Source of the DNA: an uncultured Desulfobacter sp.
GTDB taxonomy: Bacteria; Desulfobacterota; Desulfobacteria; Desulfobacterales; Desulfobacteraceae
DNA length: 64,000 nucleotides
Reading direction: 5' to 3'
NCBI RefSeq assembly: GCF_963666675.1
Contig: NZ_OY762929.1
Span: forward strand, 1,860,001 to 1,924,000
This document shows positions 42,040 to 50,187 of this stretch, piece after piece (positions within the stretch are counted from its first letter, which is position 1; every line of letters starts with the position of its first letter). Position numbers and translations under genes: made by a program. The notes below the pieces were generated by a model that was given only the letters and a program-made list of their open reading frames with translations, made no database searches and was not told the origin of the DNA.

Positions 42040-42868
42040 TAGCATTGGGGATAAACAGTTTTTTCCCCAGAAGCCGGAATTCGCCGATCTTTTTCTGGGC
42101 AGCATCCGAGGCCATCCAGTCGGAAAATTTAAGCGCCAGTTCATACTTGGCCTTGGGGCAGTTCGCAGGGTTCAGGGTCAGTACGGAGTATTGATTCAAA
42201 AGAATATCGTCCCCTTCCACCAGTACGGTCAACGGTGCGTCCCCGCCCTGCTGGTCCTGGTATTTGATATAGGTGCCGCGGTCGGTCATGGTATAACCGT
42301 TTCTTTCCTGGGTTACATTAATGGTGGCCAGCATGCCCTGACCGGTCTGGACGTACCAGTTTTCCTTGTCGGGCAATGCAATGCCGGCATTTTTCCAGAG
42401 CAGTTTTTCTTTTTTATTGGTGCCCGAATCATCTCCCCGGCTCATGAAAAAGGCTTCCTTGGTCTTGATGGCGGACAGGGCCTGGGAAATAGTTTTGCCC
42501 TTTATACCGGCAGGATCGGATTTGGGGCCGATGATTACAAAATCATTGTACATGATTTCCCGGCGGTCTTTGCCGTAATTGGCAGCTAAATATGCTTTTT
42601 CCGCTGCTGGTGCATGGACGAGCAGGACGTCCACATCACAGTTCTGGCCGAGTTTCAGGGCTTTGCCTGTTCCTGTGGAGGTCCATTTCATGGTGATTCC
42701 GGTATCTTTTTCAAAAAAAGGAATCAGGTAGTCAAGCAACCCTGTGTTGTCCGTGGAGGTGGTGGTGGCCATCATCAGTTCCCCTTTGTCGCCCGCCTGA
42801 ACCGTAAGGGCACAGGATAAACCTAAAAGGACGCCAAACAACACGGATAAACATTTTCTGAATTTCAT
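42035..42868 (-). CDS. tupA: Tungstate ABC transporter substrate-binding protein
   Basis: The ATG at 42868 has AAAGGAG at good spacing and starts a clear signal peptide (MKFRKCLSVLFGVLLGLS..., cleavage near VQAGDKG); the frame extends upstream to 42928 without support. The protein has 277 residues. The TupA signature TTTSTDNTGLLDYLIPFF is present (the TTTS motif contacts the oxyanion), followed by NCDVDVLLVHAPAAE, MYNDFVIIGPKSDPAG and FMSRGDDSGTNKKE, all typical of TupA/WtpA-like binding proteins selective for tungstate. Its stop codon lies inside the end of a family A repeat, so the repeat defines the C-terminus (PNAK). Confidence 0.93.
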   Translation of the reverse strand: MKFRKCLSVLFGVLLGLSCALTVQAGDKGELMMATTTSTDNTGLLDYLIPFFEKDTGITMKWTSTGTGKALKLGQNCDVDVLLVHAPAAEKAYLAANYGKDRREIMYNDFVIIGPKSDPAGIKGKTISQALSAIKTKEAFFMSRGDDSGTNKKEKLLWKNAGIALPDKENWYVQTGQGMLATINVTQERNGYTMTDRGTYIKYQDQQGGDAPLTVLVEGDDILLNQYSVLTLNPANCPKAKYELALKFSDWMASDAAQKKIGEFRLLGKKLFIPNAK

Positions 42869-42899
42869 TTTTTCTCCTTTAATAATAAATGGTGCATTT

Positions 42900-43060
42900 A
42901 GGCCCATGATCAGAATAAAATCGCCCATCTACTTGTCTTTTAGGCTACCCTCGGCGTTACGCCAAAGGACACATATGTCAAATATGCTTCCATTGGCGTG
43001 CCTTGATGGTGACTTAAAATTCGGCGTATATGTGGCAGATTTAATTCTGATCATGGGCCT
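42900..43060. repeat. Family B hairpin element, copy 1
   Basis: Its ends, 42900-42922 (AGGCCCATGATCAGAAT...) and 43038-43060 (...ATTCTGATCATGGGCCT), are inverted copies of 23 bases with one mismatch. The interior (CTTGTCTTTTAGGC, CGGCGTTACGCCAAAGGACA, CCATTGGCGTGCCTTGATGG) matches copy 2 at 43849-44010 in the same order. It lies just upstream of tupA. Confidence 0.85.
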
Positions 43061-43083
43061 TAAAATTGTGGTTTTGTCCTAGA

Positions 43084-43175
43084 TGAACGTGTCCAAGAGT
43101 TACTAAATTACTTTTAACGTTTATTTTGGGGCGAACCTGAAGGGGGGAGTATGTCAAATTCAGCCCACGACCATG
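43084..43175 (+). repeat. Family A intergenic repeat, decayed copy
   Basis: AGAGTTACTAAATTACTTTTAAC, TTATTTTGGGGCGAACCTGA and a degenerate CAGCCCACGACCATG end follow the order of family A with many changes. Assignment is by position of the blocks and is uncertain. Confidence 0.4.
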
Positions 43176-43420
43176 CTACAGGAAATACGCAAAATATATT
43201 ACTAATTCATAAGGCAAGATGGTGCTGTTTGTCAATACATAGATGTTTTGAATCCATTGTTTTTAGATATCAGCCATGCTTAAAAATTAACACAAACGTT
43301 TCCATTGCGAATTTTTTTAACTATTTTAAATTAAATGATAGCCTGAACATATTCGAGTGTTGAAACCTTCTCTTTTTTCGTATAGGATTTACTTAAATTC
43401 AAAACAGCTAAGATCTTTAT

Positions 43421-43513
43421 ATAACAGCCATGGGCTGACCTGACATATCAGCACTGAAGGACAGCCCACAACGAAGATTGAAAGATCTCAGTGGCTTACT
43501 GAGACTTTCATAT
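43421..43513 (-). repeat. Family A intergenic repeat, copy 6 (first of a tandem pair)
   Basis: In reverse orientation: AACAGCCATGGGCTGACCTG, then CAGCCCACAACGAAGATTGA, then CTTACTGAGACTTTCATATA. It directly abuts copy 7. Confidence 0.88.
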
Positions 43514-43609
43514 AAACGGCCATGGGCCGACCTGGTCTATCAACACCCAGGCTCAGCCCACAACGAAAGTTGAAAGATCTGTGTCGGTTACACAGACTTT
43601 CTTATAAAA
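43514..43609 (-). repeat. Family A intergenic repeat, copy 7 (second of a tandem pair)
   Basis: In reverse orientation: AACGGCCATGGGCCGACCTG, GTCTATCAACACCCAGGCTC, CCCACAACGAAAGTTGAAAG, then CACAGACTTTCTTATA. It has the same orientation as copy 6. Confidence 0.9.
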
Positions 43610-43848
43610 ATAGTATCTGAACGAAAACCTGGGAATTGTTTTAAGCTTATCCCTACAGGGCCCTCTATAACTTGACACCGGGATTGTCTGAATATCGCTC
43701 TATCAATTCGTTCTCTTTCCGGCATGTCAAATGCCTTAAAATTCAATGTCCGTGGACCAAAATTCATAATCCCCGGAGATGTCAGGTAAATTTAAATGTT
43801 CATTAATAACCTGTTCAGCTGCAAAACCGTAAATATAAGGCTAAAGGT

Positions 43849-44010
43849 AAGGGCCATGGAAACAATAAAATCCACCATATCGCTTGTCTTTTTACCTGGT
43901 TTCCGCGTTGCGCCAATGGGCACATATTCCAATATGTTCCCATTGACACGCCTTGAAACCAGGCAAAAATCCGGCGCCCTATTGGTGGATTTTAAAATTT
44001 CCGTGACCCT
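43849..44010. repeat. Family B hairpin element, copy 2
   Basis: The ends 43849-43876 (AAGGGCCATGGAAACAAT...) and 43983-44010 (...AATTTCCGTGACCCT) are imperfect inverted copies meeting at ATCCACCA/TGGTGGAT. Inside, CCTGGTTTC pairs with GAAACCAGG, and CAATGGGCACATATT with AATATGTTCCCATTG, so the whole unit can fold into one long hairpin. It ends 43 bases before the next gene. Confidence 0.85.
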
Positions 44011-44052
44011 AAAAAGGCCGTCAATAAAATTGAAAAATGGAGGAGTCAAAAA

Positions 44053-45114
44053 GTGAATCCAGTTAATCTTATTCCCGTACCGGATACAATTCCCGTACAC
44101 TGGGCGTGGTTTCAGGTGCTGTTGATCGTCACATTTGTGTTGCACCTGCTTTTTATGAATGCCATGCTGGGCAGCGCAATTATGGCGTTATTTCGAGAAT
44201 TTAAGGTTGACAAAGACGCGGATGCAATGAATTTTCAGACCGCTGAAAAATTACCGTACACCATTGCATTCACCGTAAATATGGGGGTGGCACCCCTGCT
44301 GTTTATCCAGGTGCTCTACGGCCACTTTATTTACACAAGCTCCATTTTGATGGCGGCATACTGGTTGTCGATTATCCTGCTTTTAATTCTGGCATACTAT
44401 GCCGCTTATATCTATGACTTCAAATTTAACGCCATGGGCCGGAGCCGGACAATTTTTATCAGCATCAGCGTGATCCTGTTGCTTTGGGTCGGATTTGTAT
44501 TTACCAACAATATGGTGATGATGATCCAGCCCGAAACTTGGGATGCGTATTTTCGAAATCCCTTCGGCACCCTGCTTGGGCTCAAAGAGCCAATGCTGAT
44601 ACCCAGATATCTGCATTTTGTTTTGGCATCCGTCGCCGTGGCAGGCCTTTTACAGGCCATTTTCTGGACGGTGAGAAAACAGGAACCGGTCTCTAAAAAA
44701 GCGGTGCGGTCCGGGTTGAACTGGTTTGCCTGGGCTACCTGCATTCAATTTATAGTGGGGATCTGGTTTTTGATTTCTCTGCCCGAAGATATAATGATGC
44801 TGTTTATGGGCAGAGCGCCCTTTAACAGTGTTCTGCTTGCATTGGGTGTTGTGTTGGGCATCGCGGCTATTGTTTCGGCCGTTCAGAATAAGGTCTGGCT
44901 CACAGCCGCCCTGGCCCTGACCACGGTGGTGGATATGGTGCTGGTCCGGGATCTGCTGCGCAGTGCATACCTCAAACCCTATTTTTCACCCGGACAATTG
45001 ACCGTGGTGCCGGAATATTCTCCCATGATTCTGTTTTTGGTCTCCTTTGCCGCAGGTATCGCCATTATCGTATACATGATTAAACTTGCCGTATCGTCGG
45101 GAAAGGAGGCGTGA
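44053..45114 (+). CDS. Polytopic membrane subunit of a bd-superfamily-like respiratory complex
   Basis: The GTG start at 44053 is supported by GGAGGAG eight bases upstream. The 353-residue protein has about eight or nine membrane helices and starts MNPVNLIPVPDTIPVHWAWF. His in PVHWAWF, LHLLFMNA, YGHFIY and PRYLHFVLAS are possible haem or structural ligands. It is coupled to the next gene (stop and start one base apart), which is a bd-oxidase-subunit-I-like membrane domain fused to haem c motifs, so it is the probable second membrane subunit. I cannot assign it to CydB by motif. It could be another subunit I-like paralogue. Confidence 0.75.
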   Translation: MNPVNLIPVPDTIPVHWAWFQVLLIVTFVLHLLFMNAMLGSAIMALFREFKVDKDADAMNFQTAEKLPYTIAFTVNMGVAPLLFIQVLYGHFIYTSSILMAAYWLSIILLLILAYYAAYIYDFKFNAMGRSRTIFISISVILLLWVGFVFTNNMVMMIQPETWDAYFRNPFGTLLGLKEPMLIPRYLHFVLASVAVAGLLQAIFWTVRKQEPVSKKAVRSGLNWFAWATCIQFIVGIWFLISLPEDIMMLFMGRAPFNSVLLALGVVLGIAAIVSAVQNKVWLTAALALTTVVDMVLVRDLLRSAYLKPYFSPGQLTVVPEYSPMILFLVSFAAGIAIIVYMIKLAVSSGKEA

Positions 45115-45115
45115 T

Positions 45116-47770
45116 ATGAATTATCCTGTCTGGGAGCTTTACACTGCCGGCGGCGGTTTTCTGATTGCCTTGATTGCTGTGGTTCATGTTTACGTTGCCC
45201 ATTTTGCCGTGGGGGGCGGTCTTTTTCTGATATGGGCGGAGAATAAAGCGTACAAAGAAAATTCAGATGTCCTTTTGGATTATGTAAAAAAGCAAACGAA
45301 ATTTTTCCTTTTATTGACCATGGTGTTCGGCAGTTTGACCGGTGTGGGAATATGGTTCACCATCTCCCTGCTTAACCCGTCGGCAACCTCCACCTTGATT
45401 CATACCTTTGTCTTTGGCTGGGCCACGGAGTGGGTCTGTTTTGTGGGCGAGATCGTTGCCCTGTTCATCTACTTTTACACCTTTGGGAAAATGGCGCCCA
45501 AAGATCACCTTAAAATCGGGTGGCTCTATTTTATCTTTGCATGGCTCTCCCTTTTTCTGATCAACGGGATCATTGATTTCATGCTGACGCCGGGGCAATG
45601 GCTTGAAAACCAGAGTTTCTGGTCCGGATTTTTTAACCCCACCATGTGGCCGGCACTGTTTTTCAGAACCTTTATCGCCTTTATGTTTGCAGGCATTTTC
45701 GGGTTTTTGACCAGCATGTTCATTGGGGATAAAAAAGTTCAATATTCAATGAACAAAAGTTGTGCCGTCTGGACCCTGGTGCCGCTGTTGGGTATGCTTG
45801 TATCCGGCTACTGGTATTTTTCCGTGCTCCCGGAACCGGTGAAAATGATGGTATTTAAAGGCTCCCCGGAACTGTTGCCCTATTTGACGACTTTTTATAT
45901 CGGTACCGGGGTGTTGTTTGCCGGCGCCCTGGTACTTGCGGTTTCGTTGCCGTTACCGTTCAAAAAGGTGGTGGCGTTTGTGCTTCTGGCCATGGGGCTG
46001 GTTTATATGGGTGGATTTGAATTCCTGAGGGAGGGCAGCAGACGCCCCTGGGCCATTTACGATCACACCTACGCCAACGGCATCAAGAAAACCGAGATCC
46101 CGGATATTGAAAAAAGTGGTTTTTTACCTGCGGCAAAATGGGTATTTAACCGGGAGATTACCCCGTTAAATATCCAGGCCGCCGGCCGGGAACTGTTCCG
46201 CCATCAGTGTTCAAGTTGCCATTCCGTGGGCGGGCCCATGAATGATATTTTGAAATTGACCAAAGGGATATCGGTATACGGGATTGACTCCCGGTTGAAC
46301 GGGTGCGGAACAATCAGTAACTACATGCCGCCGTTCATGGGAACGCGTTATGAGCGTTGGGCCCTGGCGACATTTGTCGTGGAGGGGTTGAACGCGGAAA
46401 AAGCAGTGGGGGATACCGCCTTTCCACCCCAGAATAAAATCGCAAAAATTCCGCCCTTTGATGCGGATACCGATGAATATGTACTGCTATCCTGGAATAA
46501 CCTTGGGATGCACTGTATCTCGGACAGTGATCCGTTCTGGACGCTTTTACCCCCGGCCAACGATCTGTTTGCCCAGTTGATCCGGCGGGGAGAAATGCCC
46601 GAGGTGGTCACTGAAGATGTTGAGATTACCTATGCCGTGGAGCCCGGATTTGAGAATCCCAGTGCCCATGTCAAGTTCTGGGAACATGCCCAGTCGCTGT
46701 TTGGCGCTTCCCCGGAGAAAAACATCGGGCTGTCCGGAAATGGGGTTTCAGGAAAAATGCATCTGGCCGAGAAACTCAATGCATTTGAAGCCACGTTGAT
46801 TCCTGTGGTACCCTACAATGACGACGGCACATATAACCCCTATCCCATATTTACCATTACGGCCGTTGATAAGCAGACCGGCCGGACATTGGCGCAAACC
46901 ACCACCGTGGCTCCGACATCCACGGAGATGGGGTGTCGTAACTGCCACGGCGGCCAATGGCGGGTGAACTGCAAGGCCGGTTTCACCGATGAAACCTCGG
47001 CCAATATCCTGGCTGTCCATGACAAGCGATCCGGCACCAATCTGCTGGAAATGGCCCAAAACGGACAGCCCCAGTTATGCCAGTCCTGCCATCCGGACCC
47101 GGTGTTGGGCACCAAGGGCCAACCCGGCGTGCTGAGTTTTCCGGCGGCCATACACGGCTTCCACGCCAATTATTTGACCGAACGCGGCACCGAAGCCTGT
47201 TTTAAATGCCATCCATCAAGGCCGGACGGACCCACCCAGTGTTTGAGAAGCGTACATGCCGAAAATCTGGACTGCACCTCCTGCCACGGTTTCCTGGAAG
47301 ATCATGCTTTAAGTTTGTTGAAAAAAGAGGATCAGGACGGAAAACCCGGTGCACGGCGGCTGATGATCCATCTTAAGCCCCGTACCGTGGCATCCGTGGA
47401 CCAGATCAATCCCCGGATCCCCTGGGTGAATGAACCGGACTGTCTGAATTGCCATGTGGACTTCGGCCGGGCGGACGTAAAATCGGCAAACGCATTTAAT
47501 CAGTGGACGCCGGACCTTTCGGCACTTTACCGCCTGCGGCATGATAATACCGGAGAACTCATGTGTGAGGCCTGTCACGGGTCCACCCATGCGGTGTATC
47601 CAGCGAAAAATAAATTGGGCAGGGACCTGGACAATGTCCAGCCGCTGCAATACCAGCAGAACCGGAACCCCATCGGATCAAAGCGCTGTTCTGTCTGCCA
47701 TACCGAATCGATGGACGGGATGTCGGCCCATCATCCCATGCGGGATTCGGCATCGGTCGAAGAATTGTAG
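45116..47770 (+). CDS. Cytochrome bd-like membrane domain fused to an octaheme cytochrome c
   Basis: The start ATG 45116 follows AAAGGAGG. The 884 residues contain eight or nine membrane helices (about 1-310) with a subunit-I-like pattern: VVHVYVAHFAVGGGLFLIWAE, LTGVGIWFTI, FVFGWATEWVCFVGEIVALF, FFRTFIAFMFAGIFGFL. The periplasmic C-terminal part carries eight CxxCH motifs (CSSCH, CRNCH, CQSCH, CFKCH, CTSCH, CLNCH, CEACH, CSVCH). The first is in a mono-haem cytochrome c-like domain (GRELFRHQCSSCHSVGG) next to the membrane. bd-superfamily members with haem c have been described as OR-C-type proteins. Whether this one reduces oxygen or passes electrons between quinol and multihaem cytochromes is open. 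Confidence 0.85.
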   Translation: MNYPVWELYTAGGGFLIALIAVVHVYVAHFAVGGGLFLIWAENKAYKENSDVLLDYVKKQTKFFLLLTMVFGSLTGVGIWFTISLLNPSATSTLIHTFVFGWATEWVCFVGEIVALFIYFYTFGKMAPKDHLKIGWLYFIFAWLSLFLINGIIDFMLTPGQWLENQSFWSGFFNPTMWPALFFRTFIAFMFAGIFGFLTSMFIGDKKVQYSMNKSCAVWTLVPLLGMLVSGYWYFSVLPEPVKMMVFKGSPELLPYLTTFYIGTGVLFAGALVLAVSLPLPFKKVVAFVLLAMGLVYMGGFEFLREGSRRPWAIYDHTYANGIKKTEIPDIEKSGFLPAAKWVFNREITPLNIQAAGRELFRHQCSSCHSVGGPMNDILKLTKGISVYGIDSRLNGCGTISNYMPPFMGTRYERWALATFVVEGLNAEKAVGDTAFPPQNKIAKIPPFDADTDEYVLLSWNNLGMHCISDSDPFWTLLPPANDLFAQLIRRGEMPEVVTEDVEITYAVEPGFENPSAHVKFWEHAQSLFGASPEKNIGLSGNGVSGKMHLAEKLNAFEATLIPVVPYNDDGTYNPYPIFTITAVDKQTGRTLAQTTTVAPTSTEMGCRNCHGGQWRVNCKAGFTDETSANILAVHDKRSGTNLLEMAQNGQPQLCQSCHPDPVLGTKGQPGVLSFPAAIHGFHANYLTERGTEACFKCHPSRPDGPTQCLRSVHAENLDCTSCHGFLEDHALSLLKKEDQDGKPGARRLMIHLKPRTVASVDQINPRIPWVNEPDCLNCHVDFGRADVKSANAFNQWTPDLSALYRLRHDNTGELMCEACHGSTHAVYPAKNKLGRDLDNVQPLQYQQNRNPIGSKRCSVCHTESMDGMSAHHPMRDSASVEEL

Positions 47771-47793
47771 TAAGGACGCAAAGGAGTTCGATA

Positions 47794-50130
47794 ATGAAGT
47801 TGAATACCAAGATTCTTTTTATAAGTCTGGCAGGATTGACGATCATATTGATTATCAGCATACTGGCCACAGCTGCATATTTTAACCGCATTAAAAAGAC
47901 ACAGATTGAAAAAAATGCAAAATCGGCCCAAAGACAATTTGAAATGGCCATGACGGCAAAGAAAAAGGTGTGGCTGACCAATGCGCTCCAGGTTGCAGCC
48001 AATGAGAATGTTAAAGCAGCAATGCTCGAAAATGACAGAAAGCGTGCTGACGACGTTCTCAAACGTCTGGGAAAAACATTTAAGGAAAATACGGGCTTTA
48101 AAAACGTTCAGGTCCATTTGATCGATAAGGATCTTCACTCGTTTTATAAATCCTGGGCTCCGGATTCCCACGGAGAGGCCCTTGGGTATTCCAAGGGTTA
48201 TGCCCAGGTTAAAAACACCCTGAAACCTGATGTCGCCATGGAAATTTCCGGCAAAGGATTGCGCCTGAAGGGACTGTTCCCCATTCTTGATGGGGAGCGG
48301 TTTCTGGGTATTGCTAATTTTGAGGGGGGATTGAACTCCATTAAGCGCACATTAAAACCCCATGACGTTGATTTCGTCTATTTTATGAATGCCAACGATT
48401 TAGATGTGGCCAAGGGCATGGGCAAAAAAACCCGGGTGGGGCAATTTATTGTAAATCAAAAGGATGTGGACGAAGAGTTTTGGGCCTATCTTCAAAAACC
48501 GGACATCCTGGATAAGATACTGGGTGCCCCTTTTTTTCTGGACCATGCGTATCTGAGTATCACAGGTCAGTTCAAAGGGTTTGGCGGAGAACCTGCCGGG
48601 ATGTATATGCTCGGGGTGAAAAACAAAGTCGCCCTGGAAAATGTCAATGAGTTGAAAAAATTAATTTTCACCATATTCAGCAGACTGTTCGGTATCCTTT
48701 TGGTCTTAATTTTAGGCCTGGCATTTTTTATGAACAAAAGTGTTGTCAGGCCCATTAAAACCATTGCCGAAGGTATGCAGGATATTGCCCAGGGGGAGGG
48801 GGATCTCACCAAACGCCTGAAGGTTGTTTCCAAGGATGAGATCGGGCAGCTTTGCAATGAGTTTAATACGTTTATCGAAAAGCTGGATCACCTGATCTGG
48901 GACGTCAATGACAGAAACCAGAGTCTTGGTATCGTCTCCAATGAACTGTCCGGTGTTGCGGCATTAATGACGGCCAATGCCGGCAGAGTATCCACCCAGG
49001 CCAATATGGTTGCCGATGCCGCAGAGGAGATGAATTCAAATATGAATACGGTGGCGACTGCGGTGGAGCAGGCTAGGGTGAGTGCTTCGCATATCGCGGC
49101 AGCCACCGAGGAGATGACGGCGTCTATCAGCGAGATAGCTGAAAATACGAGCAGCACCCGGCGGATTACCGACCAGGCGGTCAAAGATGCCGGCAGTGCT
49201 TCGGATAGAATCGGAGATCTGCGCGCCTCTGCCCAGGATATCGGAAATGTGCTGAACACCATCCAGGAGATCAGTGAACAGATCAATCTTTTGGCCTTAA
49301 ATGCCACCATTGAGGCGGCCAGGGCCGGGGATGCCGGTAAGGGCTTTGCCGTGGTCGCAGATGAGATCAAGCAGTTGGCGGGACAGACTTCCCGGGCCAC
49401 GGTGAATATCAGGGAAAAGATTGAAAATATCCAGGGTGTCAGCAGCCAGGCCGTAGAACAGATCGGCCGGGTGGCCGCCACCATTGATGAAGTGGACGGA
49501 CAGGTGAATTCGGTGGCCGCATCCATCGAAGAGCAGGCCACAACCACCGAAGATATCTCTTCGAATATTCAGCAGGTCTCAGCAGGCATTTCCGATATCC
49601 AGGAAACCGTTGTGCTTGCCAATGAGATTTCCGACCGGATTGCCCGGGAGATAGATACGGTTAAAGCCTCTTCGGTCGAGATCCGTGAATGCAGCCGGGA
49701 TGTTGAAACCGATGCCGAGGACCAGAACCGGATGGCCGGGGATGTCATTGAGATGATGCGTCAGTTTAAGATGACCCAGAACGGGTTTCATGCCGCCCCG
49801 GTCAAGCGGGCACACAGTCTTTGGAAAAAGGAGCTGGCAAGCCTGTTGTCCGGCAAGCAGGATGATATCCGTATGGATCAGCTGATTGATTACCGTCAAT
49901 GTGATTTCGGCGTGTGGTATTATGGTCCGGGAATGGAAACGTACGCCAAAAGCCAAGGATATGCAAAGCTTGGTAAAGTACATGAAAAGGTACATGAGGT
50001 TGGCGGTGAGGTGGCAAGACTTTATCGGGCAGGACAAGTCGATGACGCCCATGATCTTTTTAAACATTATGGAAAGATCACCATGGAGCTGTTTGAACTG
50101 CTGGATGAACTGGAAAAGCAGACCTCATGA
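47794..50130 (+). CDS. Methyl-accepting chemotaxis protein with C-terminal CZB domain
   Basis: This 778-residue chemoreceptor has TM1 (about 7-28), a periplasmic sensor of Cache type (about 30-288), TM2 (about 290-312), HAMP (about 313-370) and a signalling domain (about 400-660) with the hairpin tip EQINLLALNATIEAARAGDA and GFAVVADEIKQLA. At the C-terminus (about 675-770) a chemoreceptor zinc-binding (CZB) domain shows the expected His and Cys: AHSLWKKEL, YRQCDFGVWYYG and KVHEKVHEVG. CZB domains bind zinc and can sense hypochlorite or zinc. It starts 23 bases after the octaheme bd-like gene with a perfect AAAGGAG, so it is probably co-expressed and may report on the activity or substrate of that complex. 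Confidence 0.93.
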   Translation: MKLNTKILFISLAGLTIILIISILATAAYFNRIKKTQIEKNAKSAQRQFEMAMTAKKKVWLTNALQVAANENVKAAMLENDRKRADDVLKRLGKTFKENTGFKNVQVHLIDKDLHSFYKSWAPDSHGEALGYSKGYAQVKNTLKPDVAMEISGKGLRLKGLFPILDGERFLGIANFEGGLNSIKRTLKPHDVDFVYFMNANDLDVAKGMGKKTRVGQFIVNQKDVDEEFWAYLQKPDILDKILGAPFFLDHAYLSITGQFKGFGGEPAGMYMLGVKNKVALENVNELKKLIFTIFSRLFGILLVLILGLAFFMNKSVVRPIKTIAEGMQDIAQGEGDLTKRLKVVSKDEIGQLCNEFNTFIEKLDHLIWDVNDRNQSLGIVSNELSGVAALMTANAGRVSTQANMVADAAEEMNSNMNTVATAVEQARVSASHIAAATEEMTASISEIAENTSSTRRITDQAVKDAGSASDRIGDLRASAQDIGNVLNTIQEISEQINLLALNATIEAARAGDAGKGFAVVADEIKQLAGQTSRATVNIREKIENIQGVSSQAVEQIGRVAATIDEVDGQVNSVAASIEEQATTTEDISSNIQQVSAGISDIQETVVLANEISDRIAREIDTVKASSVEIRECSRDVETDAEDQNRMAGDVIEMMRQFKMTQNGFHAAPVKRAHSLWKKELASLLSGKQDDIRMDQLIDYRQCDFGVWYYGPGMETYAKSQGYAKLGKVHEKVHEVGGEVARLYRAGQVDDAHDLFKHYGKITMELFELLDELEKQTS

Positions 50131-50155
50131 GTCGTGTTTTAATTTGAGAGTTTTG

Positions 50156-50186
50156 TTTCCACAGGTTCCCGGGGAGCCTGTGGAAA
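50156..50186. terminator. Bidirectional hairpin between the chemoreceptor and a convergent gene
   Basis: TTTCCACAGG (50156-50165) pairs with CCTGTGGAAA (50177-50186) around an 11-base loop. On the minus strand it is followed by CAAAAC rather than a U-tract; on the plus strand by ATTAA. It lies between two stop codons and ends two bases before the minus-strand stop. Confidence 0.6.
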
Positions 50187-50187
50187 A

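Larger units (their letters stand above)
42869..44052. other. 1.2-kb repeat-filled intergenic region
   Basis: No credible gene is present between tupA and the bd-like operon. The region holds two family B hairpin elements (42900-43060 and 43849-44010), a decayed family A copy (43084-43175) and two adjacent family A copies (43421-43609). The rest is AT-rich. It looks like a landing site for repeats or the remains of deleted genes. Confidence 0.8.

Noticed and set aside
43151..43363. 70-codon plus-strand ORF in the repeat region
   Set aside because: It starts inside a decayed family A repeat and has a random, Cys- and Asn-rich composition without motif.
47771..47793. GGACGCAAAGG reminiscent of the c-di-GMP (GEMM) riboswitch core
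   Set aside because: Only 23 bases separate the two genes. The motif is simply the ribosome-binding site of the chemoreceptor, and the other riboswitch helices have no room.
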